41,253 bases of DNA from Phycisphaerales bacterium AB-hyl4 (GTDB taxonomy: Bacteria > Planctomycetota > Phycisphaerae > Phycisphaerales > Phycisphaeraceae), in assembly GCA_041821185.1 (NCBI GenBank), contig JBGUBD010000021.1, forward strand, positions 1-41,253, given 5' to 3'. Made by a program: the position numbers and the translations under genes. Below the pieces are notes generated by a model. The model did not search any database and was not told the origin of the DNA. It saw only the letters and a list, made by a program, of their open reading frames with translations. Of this stretch, positions 1 through 7,513 are shown piece after piece (within the stretch, counting starts at the first letter, position 1; the number at the start of each line of letters is the position of its first letter).

Positions 1-153
1 GTTCGTTTCGCGCAAGGTTATAGCGGCCGTGCCTTGGTGGGGCGCGGCGTATGGTTTACATCGGTTGATTCGGGTTGCGGCTGGAGTGGGTTGTACGGTT
101 GGGCAGGCCTTGCGGATTGGCTTTACGCGGGTGCGGGGGGGGGGGGTGGCGGG
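1..153. other. intergenic edge with G12 tract
   Basis: No coding frame is convincing here. The stretch lies downstream of the endonuclease III gene, which reads leftwards and stops at 154. Positions 135-146 are an uninterrupted run of 12 G residues. No terminator hairpin with a T-run was recognised for nth. Confidence 0.6.
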
Positions 154-825
154 TCAGGTGGGGACGCCGATTTGAGGGCAGTCTTTGAGGAGCGGGCATG
201 ATTCGCATTTGGGTTTTCGGGCTTTGCAGATCGCGCGGCCGTGGAAGATGAGCAGGTGGCTGAGCATGGTCCAGTTTTTTCGGGGGAAGAGAGGCATGAG
301 GTCGCGTTCGATTTTTTTCGCGTCTTTGTGTGTGGTGAAGCCGAGGCGGTTGCTCAGGCGGGTGACGTGTGTGTCAACGACGACGCCGACGTTTTGGTTG
401 AAGGCGTTGCCGAGGACGACGTTGGCGGTCTTGCGGGCGACGCCGGGGAGTTTGAGCAGTTCGTCCATGGTGTCGGGCACTTCGCCGGCGTGGTGGTCGA
501 CGATGGTTTGGGCGGCGCCACGGATGGACTTGGCTTTGTTGCGATAGAAGCCGGTGGAGCGGATGAGCTTTTCAACGTCGGCCGGCTTGGATGCGGCGAG
601 CGCGGCGGGGGTGGGGTACTTTTCAAAAAGTGCGGGGGTGGTCATGTTCACCCGCTCGTCTGTGCATTGGGCGGAGAGGATGGTGGCGACGAGCAGTTCG
701 AAGGCGTTGCGATGCTTCAGGGCGCAGGTGGCGTGGGGATAGGTTTTTTCGAGCTTGCGGTAGACGCGGCCCGCGCGGCGTTTTTCGGCGAGAGGGATGG
801 GGGTTGGTGCGGGGGGCGTTTTCAT
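154..825 (-). CDS. nth: Endonuclease III (DNA glycosylase/AP lyase)
   Basis: Base-excision-repair enzyme that removes oxidised pyrimidines and cleaves the abasic site. The helix-hairpin-helix is visible as LPGVARKTANVVLG, with the family's catalytic lysine in RKTA, followed by the catalytic aspartate in VVVDTHVTRLSNRLG. The C-terminus carries the 4Fe-4S loop C-x6-C-x2-C-x5-C (CKARKPKC, CESC, CPLLKDC). From the ATG at 825 the protein is 223 residues, close to the family's usual 210-220. A GTG at 855 would add ten residues, but it lies inside a palindrome (851-880), so the ATG is preferred although neither start has a good ribosome-binding site. The neighbour upstream on the same strand is a membrane protein ending at 896; co-transcription is possible. 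Confidence 0.95.
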   Translation of the reverse strand: MKTPPAPTPIPLAEKRRAGRVYRKLEKTYPHATCALKHRNAFELLVATILSAQCTDERVNMTTPALFEKYPTPAALAASKPADVEKLIRSTGFYRNKAKSIRGAAQTIVDHHAGEVPDTMDELLKLPGVARKTANVVLGNAFNQNVGVVVDTHVTRLSNRLGFTTHKDAKKIERDLMPLFPRKNWTMLSHLLIFHGRAICKARKPKCESCPLLKDCPQIGVPT

Positions 826-850
826 TTGGGGTGGTTTTAGGTGGTGGTGC

Positions 851-880
851 CCCACGGATTCGCTGCGCTATATCCGTGGG
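851..880. repeat. Palindrome CCCACGGAT...ATCCGTGGG
   Basis: Perfect 9-bp inverted repeat (851-859 and 872-880) with a 12-nt loop between two minus-strand genes. The right arm plus its flank, ATCCGTGGGCTT, recurs at about 21694 next to a second, shorter palindrome. It may be a REP-like element or an RNA hairpin between cistrons; there is no T-run, so a terminator is not supported. Confidence 0.6.
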
Positions 881-895
881 CTTTATGGGGGAAGG

Positions 896-1552
896 TTATT
901 CGTAGTCGGTGGCGTTTTTTCGTTGGTCGGGGGGCAAGGGGCGTTCGATGAGGGCAGGGGCGGGGGTGACGCGGAAGGCGAAGGGGGAAATGAGCACAGC
1001 GACGGCGAGCATGAGAGCAGCGCCGCCGGTGGTGCGCTCGCTGAGGCGGTGGTGGTGGTCGAAGATGAGACGGGCCTCGATGCGCTGGGTTTCGGTGCGG
1101 GCGGGATCGTACATGGCTTCGCGGGACTGCCAGACGTTGGGGTTGATCCAGAAGACGTTGAGCAGGAGGACGAGGGCGGGGCCGACGACGAGCAGGGTTC
1201 GCAGGAGGTTGGCGCGCGATCGGCCGGCGTTTGCGAGGCGGCGGCGGAAGAGGGTGGTTTGGAGGAGGAGGCAGGCGATGGCGACGAGGGCGCAGATGGC
1301 CTGGAGCCAGGTGAGGCCTTGGATGATCTGGCCGACGACCTCGCCGGCAAAGATGCGTGGCGCGTCGGCAGCGTGGTCGGGCTCGACGCCCGCGGCATGC
1401 AGGAGACCGGTCTGGAGCACGAAAGCATGCTCTTCGAGGGTACGGAAGGTGATGGCGGCGGCGATCGCGAGCATGACCAGCGCGCCGAACCATGTGCCCA
1501 GGGCGAGATAGTAGAGGCCTTGCGTGAATCGAAACGCGGCAGGGCGTTCCAT
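896..1552 (-). CDS. Four-helix membrane protein, DUF4149-like
   Basis: 218-residue integral membrane protein. Four hydrophobic stretches are visible at roughly residues 13-34 (LALGTWFGALVMLAIAAAI), 78-98, 117-135 and 173-193. The first helix with its TWFGA motif and the overall layout resemble the DUF4149/TMEM205-like family, whose function is unknown. The loop between helices 3 and 4 is rich in charged and His residues (IFDHHHRLSERT). AAGGAG lies about 7 nt before the ATG at 1552, which supports the start. The gene is divergent from the Rrf2 regulator across 166 bp and is followed by nth on the same strand. The family call is a resemblance; the membrane topology is well supported. Confidence 0.7.
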   Translation of the reverse strand: MERPAAFRFTQGLYYLALGTWFGALVMLAIAAAITFRTLEEHAFVLQTGLLHAAGVEPDHAADAPRIFAGEVVGQIIQGLTWLQAICALVAIACLLLQTTLFRRRLANAGRSRANLLRTLLVVGPALVLLLNVFWINPNVWQSREAMYDPARTETQRIEARLIFDHHHRLSERTTGGAALMLAVAVLISPFAFRVTPAPALIERPLPPDQRKNATDYE

Positions 1553-1639
1553 AGCGGACTCCTTAACGTGGGCGGGACGGACGCCGAGGGCATTCTAGGG
1601 GATGGTGGCTGCTGCGGGGCGGCAGATGGGTGGTGTGAG

Positions 1640-1668
1640 TTGAAACCGTACCAATTCGGTCCTAATAT
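1640..1668 (+). promoter_or_regulatory. Promoter and palindromic operator of the Rrf2 gene
   Basis: TTGAAA (1640-1645), a 17-bp spacer and TAATAT (1663-1668) form a good sigma-70-type promoter with a predicted start near 1675, about 44 nt before the ATG at 1719. Inside it lies an inverted repeat CCAAT (1651-1655) and ATTGG (1667-1671), overlapping the -10 box. Rrf2 regulators often repress their own gene from such sites, so autoregulation is a reasonable inference. Confidence 0.6.
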
Positions 1669-1718
1669 TGGCAGCATGTCCGCCGGCCGAGTGCTATGCG
1701 GGCGGGAAGGCAGGCTGC

Positions 1719-2162
1719 ATGCTGAGTCTGACGCGAAAAGCGGATTATGCATTGATCGCGGCGGTGTATCTGGCGCGTCAGCGGGCGAGCGACGCTGGCC
1801 CGGTCAGTGCGCGGGAGATCGGCGAGGCGTTTGACCTGCCGGTGCCTGTCCTGATGAACGTGCTGAAGCAGTTGGCGTCGGCGGGGCTGTTGCGGTCGAC
1901 GCGTGGCTCGGGCGGGGGGTATGAGCTGGCGGCGGAGCCGACGGCGGTGAGCCTGCTGGATGTGGTGGGAGCGGTCGCGGAGGGTGACGTCGATGCTGGT
2001 GAGCCGACTGAGGCCGATGCGCCTGTTGCGGGCGAGACGGTCGTCGGGGCGTTGCGAAAGCGGTTGGACGGTTTTTTTCAGCGGATGACGCTGGCGGAAC
2101 TGTTGCGGGACAGCGATAGCGGCGCGGGCGAGACGATCGTGCCGCTGCGCGGACTGGACTGA
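1719..2162 (+). CDS. Rrf2-family transcriptional regulator
   Basis: 147-residue DNA-binding regulator. The N-terminal winged helix-turn-helix is typical: LTRKADYALIAAVYLA, then VSAREIGEAFDLPVPVLMNVLKQLASAGLL, and the wing RSTRGSGGGYELA. The start at 1719 is chosen because MLSLTRKADYAL is the standard family N-terminus and GGGAAGG lies 8 nt upstream; an in-frame ATG at 1668 overlaps the -10 box. IscR and NsrR bind an Fe-S cluster through three cysteines after about residue 90; this protein has no cysteine at all, so it cannot hold a cluster that way. It precedes an A-type Fe-S carrier by 139 bp, suggesting a link to Fe-S assembly or another cue. A palindrome in its own promoter suggests autoregulation. 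Confidence 0.9.
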   Translation: MLSLTRKADYALIAAVYLARQRASDAGPVSAREIGEAFDLPVPVLMNVLKQLASAGLLRSTRGSGGGYELAAEPTAVSLLDVVGAVAEGDVDAGEPTEADAPVAGETVVGALRKRLDGFFQRMTLAELLRDSDSGAGETIVPLRGLD

Positions 2163-2188
2163 TTCGTGGGCGGTTGCCGACGAGGTGA

Positions 2189-2218
2189 TTGTTCGCCTGA
2201 CGGTACAGAGCCTACAAT
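2189..2218 (+). promoter_or_regulatory. Candidate promoter for the Fe-S carrier gene
   Basis: TTGTTC (2189-2194), 18-bp spacer, TACAAT (2213-2218). It would start transcription near 2225 and leave about 77 nt of leader before the ATG at 2302. The -10 box is good, the -35 box moderate. Confidence 0.4.
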
Positions 2219-2301
2219 GGTGCCACGGCTGCCCGCTGAAGCGGGTAGCCGATCGATTGACGATACACACACGCAGTACTTTAGAAGACGGAGCCTTTAC
2301 G

Positions 2302-2634
2302 ATGGCCATCAAGCTGACTGAATCGGCAGCGCGGGAAATTAAGACGATTATCGAACAGCAGGAGCTGGATGCAGAAACGATCTGCCTTCGCGTGGGCGTG
2401 AAGGGCGGGGGCTGCTCGGGTTTTTCGTATCTGCTGGACCTGACTGAGCAGAGCCGTGAGAACGACGAGCAGTTTAAAGAGGGTGGCATTACGGTGGTCT
2501 GCGACCCCAAGAGCTACCTTTATCTCAATGGCACGACCATCGATTTCAAGGACGAGGTGATGGGGCGTGGCTTCGTGTTTAACAACCCGAATGCAACGAG
2601 CTCGTGTGGTTGTGGCAGCTCGTTCAGTGCGTAA
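2302..2634 (+). CDS. A-type iron-sulfur carrier (IscA/ErpA/SufA-like)
   Basis: 110-residue scaffold/carrier that delivers Fe-S clusters to target proteins. The three conserved cysteines are present: one in GGGCSGFSY and two in the C-terminal CGCG motif (SSCGCGSSFS), with the usual spacing of about 63 residues. The ATG at 2302 gives the standard N-terminus (MAIKLTESAAREIK) and is preceded by a purine-rich GAAGACGGAG; in-frame starts further upstream give non-family residues. It lies downstream of the Rrf2 regulator and is closed by a strong terminator at 2728-2753. Which member of the IscA/ErpA/SufA group it is cannot be settled from sequence alone. Confidence 0.92.
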   Translation: MAIKLTESAAREIKTIIEQQELDAETICLRVGVKGGGCSGFSYLLDLTEQSRENDEQFKEGGITVVCDPKSYLYLNGTTIDFKDEVMGRGFVFNNPNATSSCGCGSSFSA

Positions 2635-2727
2635 AATCGAATTTTTGATTTGCGACTTTTGATTGGCGATCGTGTCGGCACGAGTGTGCTGCATGAGGGC
2701 CGGTTGAGAGTTGCATGTTCGACAAGC

Positions 2728-2753
2728 AGCCCGGGCGTCGTGCCCGGGCTTTT
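2728..2753 (+). terminator. Rho-independent terminator after the Fe-S carrier gene
   Basis: AGCCCGGGC (2728-2736), a 5-nt loop, GCCCGGGCT (2742-2750) and TTTT. Its position just before 2773 shows that the next gene starts at 2773 and not at an in-frame start at 2650. Confidence 0.85.
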
Positions 2754-2772
2754 GCTTGCGCGGGGAGCGGTG

Positions 2773-3414
2773 ATGGCGGACGAAACGTGCCCGTACGTGT
2801 CGCGCGGCGGGTTGAAGCTGGCGGCGGCGCTGGATGCCTTCGGCATTGATCCGACGGGGTATGTGTGTGCGGACCTGGGCTGCTCGACGGGTGGATTTAC
2901 GGATTGCCTGCTGCAGCGAGGGGCGGCGCGGGTGTACGCGGTGGATACGGCCTACGGCGAACTTGCCTGGAAACTGCGGCAGGATGAGCGGGTGGATGTG
3001 CGCGAGCGGACGAACGCGCTGCACTTCGACCCGTGGGCCGAGGTAGCGGGTTTTCAGGGGTGTGACCTGGTGGTGCTGGACCTTGGGTGGACGGTGCAGG
3101 CACGAGCGGTGCCGGCGGCGATGCGGTGGTTGCGTCGTGAGGCGGATGCGAATGCCACGGGTGAGATTGTGAGTTTGATCAAGCCGCACTACGAGGCGAG
3201 TGGACAGGCGATGGGCTCGCGTGGCGGGGGGCGGGGGGGCCGTGGCGGCGTGCTGGACGAAGCGGCGGCGGAGCGGGTGCTGGGCGAAGTGCTTGAGGCG
3301 ATGCCAACAATGGGTGTGCGGTCGCGGGGGCATGTCATGTCGCCGATTCGCGGGGGTAAGGGGGGCAACATTGAATACCTGGCCTACCTGGAACTTGTGG
3401 GGAGAGATTCGTGA
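2773..3414 (+). CDS. TlyA/FtsJ-type RNA ribose 2'-O-methyltransferase lacking the S4 domain
   Basis: 213-residue SAM-dependent Rossmann methyltransferase. The TlyA/hemolysin-A signature YVSRGGLKL opens the protein, followed by the SAM-binding motif ADLGCSTGGFTDCLL (residues 33-47). The K-D-K-E catalytic tetrad typical of ribose 2'-O-methyltransferases can be placed at Lys15, Asp103 (VVLDLGW), Lys137 (SLIKPHYE) and Glu201 (NIEYL). TlyA proteins normally start with an S4 RNA-binding domain of about 60 residues; here it is absent, and a terminator directly upstream rules out a longer gene. A glycine/arginine-rich loop (GSRGGGRGGRGG) at residues 145-156 is unusual and may compensate in RNA contact. 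GGGGAG lies just before the ATG. The target nucleotide is unknown. Confidence 0.85.
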   Translation: MADETCPYVSRGGLKLAAALDAFGIDPTGYVCADLGCSTGGFTDCLLQRGAARVYAVDTAYGELAWKLRQDERVDVRERTNALHFDPWAEVAGFQGCDLVVLDLGWTVQARAVPAAMRWLRREADANATGEIVSLIKPHYEASGQAMGSRGGGRGGRGGVLDEAAAERVLGEVLEAMPTMGVRSRGHVMSPIRGGKGGNIEYLAYLELVGRDS

Positions 3415-3779
3415 TCGCTAATTGCTGATTGCCAATTGTTGCACATCGCAACGCTTTGCTGTGCGTGGTTTGGTTTGGGGGGGAGGCGGGGTGGTGCGGG
3501 TAGACGACTGCAGGCAAATCGGTTAAACATTTATCTCGTCAGCTTTCGATTCCGGCGGCGTGTTGTATCGCAGCTTTCGTGCGTTTCCGGAGTTTACGAC
3601 AAGCAAGCGGCGACGGCATCGAGATCTGCCATGATGCACTGGTTGCGGGCACGCGAAGGCCGGGCGGTTTGTATTGAGGGTTAGGTGATTCGTGGCCCGT
3701 GGTGCGGTGGCATGTAGCTGTTTGTCGGCCCCGGTACTCGCGTGCGTTGGCAGCCGAAGTCTGGTCCGGTAATTTCTGA
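3415..3779. other. 365-bp intergenic region
   Basis: No convincing gene. The first 25 bases (ATCGCTAATTGCTGATTGCC at 3413-3432) belong to a short repeat style that recurs after the OPT-like gene at 14859-14923. The rest precedes the first gene of the large transport cluster and should contain its promoter, but no clear sigma-70 or sigma-54 promoter was recognised. Confidence 0.5.
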
Positions 3780-4685
3780 GTGAATGTGAAACTGGCAGAG
3801 AAGCAACAGATTGTCGAGTGGATGGGCGTGCGGTTGCTGCTGCCGGCGTCCTGGCAGGTCGTTCGCCACAGCTTGGGTTTGGCCAAGGGCAGTCTGGCGT
3901 TGGTGGATCGTCGTCGGCAGCGTTTGCAGGTGATCTGGAGCGACTGGCCGACGAAGCCGGATGTGAATCATTTGATCGCCGACTATCGGTCGCAGCAGAC
4001 GGATCGGGATTCGAACGCGGTGTTTGAGTCATTGGACCTGCCTGAGCCTTGGCAGGGCGTGGGACGGCATGTGGACAAGGGTGGTATGCTCGTACGAGCC
4101 GCGCGTTTTGATCCGTTGACGTATCGACTGATCGAGACGGCGATGCTGGTTGATCGGGAAGATCCAGCAGAGCGTTTGTTGGTCAGCGAGGTGCTGGGGA
4201 ATCTGGAGGTGGTCTGTCGGCCGGAGGACGCTCAGCAGTGGCAGGCGTTTGACGTGAATCTGACCACGCCGAGCGGGTATCGGCTTCGTCAGGCGACGGT
4301 GAAGCCGATGAACGTGAGTCTGCGTTTCATGGGTTACGACGTGGAGCGGGACCGATACGATCGCCGGGAGTCGCGGGTTCGGCGGATGGCGATGGCGCAG
4401 GCGTGGTACAAAGGTGCGGAGCGGATGTTGCAGACCGCCGACCTGAATCTGGTGTTTGACCATCGTCCGATGCAACTGGGCCGACATGCCGCGACGCTTT
4501 CGACGTCGGATGAGGTCGGCACGCGTTGGGAGCGGCTGACGGGAAAGCTGCGTCGTCGGCGGGATCTGGTGTGGCATTGCGACCGAGAGGACGCGGTGTA
4601 CCAGGTGACGACGTTCAGTCCGCAGCGGGCGGACGTGGATCCGGAAGACTTTACGGTGTCATGCTGTCGGGAGATCACGCCATGA
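3780..4685 (+). CDS. Unknown protein coupled to a PqqD-like partner
   Basis: 301-residue protein, probably starting at the GTG at 3780; an internal ATG at 3822 is possible and neither has a good ribosome-binding site. No signal peptide or membrane segment is visible. The N-terminal part alternates short beta-like stretches (EWMGVRLLLPASWQV, SLALVDRRRQRLQVIWSDW), and the centre has many arginines (RDRYDRRESRVRRMAM). I do not recognise the family. The stop overlaps the ATG of the PqqD-like gene (ATGA), so the two are translationally coupled and their products probably act together. It opens a co-oriented series of transporter genes running to about 15729. Confidence 0.75.
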   Translation: MNVKLAEKQQIVEWMGVRLLLPASWQVVRHSLGLAKGSLALVDRRRQRLQVIWSDWPTKPDVNHLIADYRSQQTDRDSNAVFESLDLPEPWQGVGRHVDKGGMLVRAARFDPLTYRLIETAMLVDREDPAERLLVSEVLGNLEVVCRPEDAQQWQAFDVNLTTPSGYRLRQATVKPMNVSLRFMGYDVERDRYDRRESRVRRMAMAQAWYKGAERMLQTADLNLVFDHRPMQLGRHAATLSTSDEVGTRWERLTGKLRRRRDLVWHCDREDAVYQVTTFSPQRADVDPEDFTVSCCREITP

Positions 4686-5101
4686 GTCAGCGTCCGCCGC
4701 GGATGACCAACGAAATGTTGCTGGACGCGATCCCGGTGGTGAACCAGGCGGTTAAGGCGCGGCAGCATGGCAAGGCGATGGAACTGATCGTGCCGCTTCG
4801 TCAGACATGGTGGATGGGGCCGCCGTTAAGTTGGGTATTTCCATTTCGGGAAGAGCGACGAATCGCGCTGGATGCGGTGGGGCAGGAGGTCTGGCGATCG
4901 TGTAATGGTCGGCGGACGACGGAGCAGATCATCGAACGTTTCGCAAACAAGTACAATGTGCGTTTCCATGATGCACGGCTGGCTGTGACGCAATTTCTAC
5001 GGTCGCTGCTGGAGCGGAATCTGGTCGCGCTGGTGTTGCCTGAGCAAGACAGCGGGCAGCCGTCGGCGGGCCCGGGCCAGGTCACAGCGTCTGACAATTG
5101 A
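4682..5101 (+). CDS. PqqD-like protein (RiPP-recognition-element fold)
   Basis: 139-residue protein. Residues about 55-120 match the PqqD family: LDAVGQEVWRSCNGRRTTEQ, then a helix with IIERFANKYNV and a second with VTQFLRSLLERNLVAL. In PQQ and RiPP pathways this winged-helix fold binds a leader peptide and presents it to a modifying enzyme. The start at 4682 overlaps the previous gene by ATGA. The next gene, an ABC permease, follows after 44 bp. No radical-SAM enzyme or short precursor peptide is seen nearby, so a classic RiPP pathway is not supported; a role as substrate-binding adaptor for the exporter, or an unrelated role of the fold, is possible. Confidence 0.8.
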   Translation: MSQRPPRMTNEMLLDAIPVVNQAVKARQHGKAMELIVPLRQTWWMGPPLSWVFPFREERRIALDAVGQEVWRSCNGRRTTEQIIERFANKYNVRFHDARLAVTQFLRSLLERNLVALVLPEQDSGQPSAGPGQVTASDN

Positions 5102-5145
5102 TCGCTGAGTTGTAATTTCAGAGCCCCGTTCTCGGAGGTTGTTTC

Positions 5146-6618
5146 TTGAAGCCGATTGAAGCTCGCAACCAGGTGAAACTCGGTGCCGTGCGGTGCCTGC
5201 AACTGGCGTTGTCAGGGATGTCGTACCGGTTGTTTCGCTCGCTGGTGACGGTATCGATTCTAGCGCTGGCGGTGGCGTTCCTGGTACACATGCTTGCGTA
5301 TGGCATTATTGGTCACGAGACGGAACGGGACGCTTACGACGAGTTGCGACAGAGTCGGCAGCTAGGCGAGCGGATCACCCGTCTCGCGGCGATGGATAGC
5401 CGACAGGCAGCGGAGCGGGGGCTCGCAGGTGACAATGCGGATCGGCACGCGGAGTATCAGCGGTGGGCGTCGTTGTCCGCTGAGGAGTTGGACCGGGCAC
5501 GCGAGGTTGCCCGGCAGATTCGTGCGACGAACCAGCATTTCATGGACATGCCGTTGACGCAGCGATTGCCGTTGATCGGCGACGTCGAGCCCCGAGGTCT
5601 GCTGGATCGCCTGCGTGACGAAGATCGCTTCGATCGTTTCGTGGCACGGATCGAGGAGCTTCGCGTATCGCCGCCGCTGGGTGATGTGCGGGCCTTTGCC
5701 GAGTTGGTTCGCGAAGGTCGGCCGTGGCTGTTGGGGGTGATCGAGCGGCTGCAAGCGGGGCACGTCGAGGCGATTGAGGCAGTGCGCGAAGCGTATCCGC
5801 AGCGTTCGCCGCGCGAGTTGTTCGCCGACCCGCCGGATGATTTTGTGGAGGTGTTGCAGGGGGCGGGCTTCGCGGTTGATTATGAGCGGCTTGCGGAGAT
5901 TCGCACGTTCGCTCAGCAGATGGACGACATCGAGCAGATCACGTCCCGGATTACCGACAGCACGGTTCGCGCCGCGGTGGCGCGGCAGACCAACGAAGCG
6001 CCGACCGAGGTGAGCTTCGATAGTCTCATGCAGTATCTCAGCAGCCAGCGGCGGGCCGACTGGTTCGCCGGCGTGCTTGCCGAGGCGGGCGCACCGGCTC
6101 GGCTGTCGGGTGATCGTGTGCTTGAGTTGAGCAACGAGTACCGCCGGGAGCGTCAGCTCGAGCGCATCGTGGGTGAGGAAGCGCCGGAGGACTCAGGCGT
6201 GTTGTTCGGTTTGCCGCCGCGGACGCTGTATCTGATTTCGCTGTCTTTTATGGTTTGTGTGGTCGGCGTTGCCAATGCGATGTTGATGTCAGTCACGGAA
6301 CGCTTCACCGAAATCGCGACCATGAAGTGCCTCGGCGCGATGGACGGTTTCGTGATGAAGATGTTTGTCTTCGAAGCGGTTATCCAGGGGCTCGTCGGCG
6401 GATTGGTGGGTGTGGTGCTTGGCATCCTGCTCGCGGCGCTGCGCGGATTGGCGGAATACGGCCTGCTGGTGACCAGCGGGTTCGCGGTGTTGACCGATGT
6501 GGCGATGGCGACACTGCTGGCGTTGAGTGTGGGTATCGGGTTGGCGGCGGTGGCGGCGATCGGCCCGTCGTGGGTCGCGGCGCGGCTGGCGCCGATGGAA
6601 GCGATGCGGGTGGAGTAG
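5146..6618 (+). CDS. FtsX/MacB-type ABC permease with a large helical ectodomain
   Basis: 490 residues. One membrane helix near residues 32-53, then about 300 mostly charged, helical residues (60-360) outside the membrane, then three helices (about 365-385, 410-435, 450-475) of an FtsX domain with the family motif VTERFTEIATMKCLGA. This is the layout of MacB/LolC/LolE-type permeases, which drive extraction or mechanical work in the envelope rather than simple uptake. The TTG start at 5146 is supported by GGAGG 7 nt upstream. The ectodomain sequence (Arg/Glu-rich, likely coiled coils) is not the usual MacB periplasmic fold. The ATPase partner is encoded 100 bp downstream. Confidence 0.85.
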   Translation: MKPIEARNQVKLGAVRCLQLALSGMSYRLFRSLVTVSILALAVAFLVHMLAYGIIGHETERDAYDELRQSRQLGERITRLAAMDSRQAAERGLAGDNADRHAEYQRWASLSAEELDRAREVARQIRATNQHFMDMPLTQRLPLIGDVEPRGLLDRLRDEDRFDRFVARIEELRVSPPLGDVRAFAELVREGRPWLLGVIERLQAGHVEAIEAVREAYPQRSPRELFADPPDDFVEVLQGAGFAVDYERLAEIRTFAQQMDDIEQITSRITDSTVRAAVARQTNEAPTEVSFDSLMQYLSSQRRADWFAGVLAEAGAPARLSGDRVLELSNEYRRERQLERIVGEEAPEDSGVLFGLPPRTLYLISLSFMVCVVGVANAMLMSVTERFTEIATMKCLGAMDGFVMKMFVFEAVIQGLVGGLVGVVLGILLAALRGLAEYGLLVTSGFAVLTDVAMATLLALSVGIGLAAVAAIGPSWVAARLAPMEAMRVE

Positions 6619-6625
6619 TGTGCCG

Positions 6626-6753
6626 GATTTCGAATTTGGAATTTCGGATTTGGTGTTTCGAGTTGTGATCGAGGCGTGAGTCAGTAGTCGCGGTGTGTTT
6701 GCGAAAGGCAGGAATCCGATGACGGCGGAAAGCCCTCCGGCAAATTCGAAATC
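6626..6753. repeat. Inverted copies of CAAATTCGAAATC around the ATPase start
   Basis: The 13-mer CAAATTCGAAATC at 6741-6753 is present as its exact reverse complement at 6626-6638. More degenerate relatives follow on each side (about 6639-6653 and 6761-6775). The left copy lies just after the permease stop; the right copy lies inside the ATPase reading frame and encodes NSKSE. Another ATTCGAAATC is at 7547-7556, inside the start of the next gene. Confidence 0.7.
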
Positions 6754-7513
6754 CGAACCCCCCAATCCGAAATCGGATAAAAAGGCCGTCATCATCCGCA
6801 CGCTCGATCTTGAGAAGCGGTACGGCGAAGGGGAAGCGGCGACGTACGCATTGCGTGGGGTGGACTCAACGATTCATCGCAGCGAGTTCATCGCTGTCAT
6901 GGGCCCGTCGGGATCGGGCAAGAGCACGTACTTCAACATGATCGGCGCGTTGGACTCGCCTTCGAAGGGGCGCATCCTCATCGACGAGGTGGACGTCGCG
7001 CAACTCTCGGCGACGGAACTCGCGTTCCTGCGCTGTCGCAAGATCGGCTACATCTTCCAGCAGTACAACCTGATCCGCTACATGACCGCCCTGGAGAACG
7101 TCACGGTGCCGATGGCCTTCGCGGGCGTGACGCCGGAGGATGCGCGGGCGCGGGGGATGGAGTTGCTGGGGCTGGTCGGCCTGGCCGACCGGTGGGACCA
7201 TCGGCCGATCGAGATGTCCGGCGGCCAGCAGCAGCGCGTAGCCATTGCCCGGTCCATGTGTAACAAGCCACGCATCCTGCTGGCGGACGAACCCACCGCC
7301 AACCTCGACCTGAAAACGGGGCAGGCAATTCTCGAGATTCTTCAGAAGATCAACAAGGAGCGCGGCGTCACCGTCGTCTGCTCGACCCACGATCACCGGC
7401 TGCTGAACATCTGCGACCGCATTATGTGGATTCGCGACGGCCGAGTTGAGCGCGTGGAAGAACGCAAGGACCTGACCATCAAGCTCGGCCGTATCGGAGG
7501 CGAAGACGAATGA
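6719..7513 (+). CDS. ABC transporter ATPase, LolD/MacB type
   Basis: 264-residue nucleotide-binding subunit that should power the flanking FtsX-type permeases. Walker A GPSGSGKST, Q-loop FQQYNLI, signature SGGQQQR, Walker B ILLADEPTANLD and the H-loop STHDH are all intact. The ATG at 6719 has AGGAA just upstream; a GTG at 6695 is the alternative. Residues about 7-22 (NSKSEPPNPKSDKK region) precede the conserved fold and are encoded by a short interspersed repeat, so this N-terminal tail is probably not functional in ATP hydrolysis. The stop overlaps the ATG of the giant permease (ATGA), indicating coupling and a direct partnership with it. Confidence 0.93.
   Translation: MTAESPPANSKSEPPNPKSDKKAVIIRTLDLEKRYGEGEAATYALRGVDSTIHRSEFIAVMGPSGSGKSTYFNMIGALDSPSKGRILIDEVDVAQLSATELAFLRCRKIGYIFQQYNLIRYMTALENVTVPMAFAGVTPEDARARGMELLGLVGLADRWDHRPIEMSGGQQQRVAIARSMCNKPRILLADEPTANLDLKTGQAILEILQKINKERGVTVVCSTHDHRLLNICDRIMWIRDGRVERVEERKDLTIKLGRIGGEDE

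Noticed and set aside
241..840. Long plus-strand frame opposite nth
   Set aside because: Gly/Val/Asp-rich translation without any family motif; it is the shadow of nth, whose catalytic and Fe-S motifs are complete.
797..1834. 345-codon plus-strand frame opposite the DUF4149-like gene
   Set aside because: Low-complexity Gly/Glu/Asp product covering a promoter and parts of three genes; typical high-GC shadow frame.
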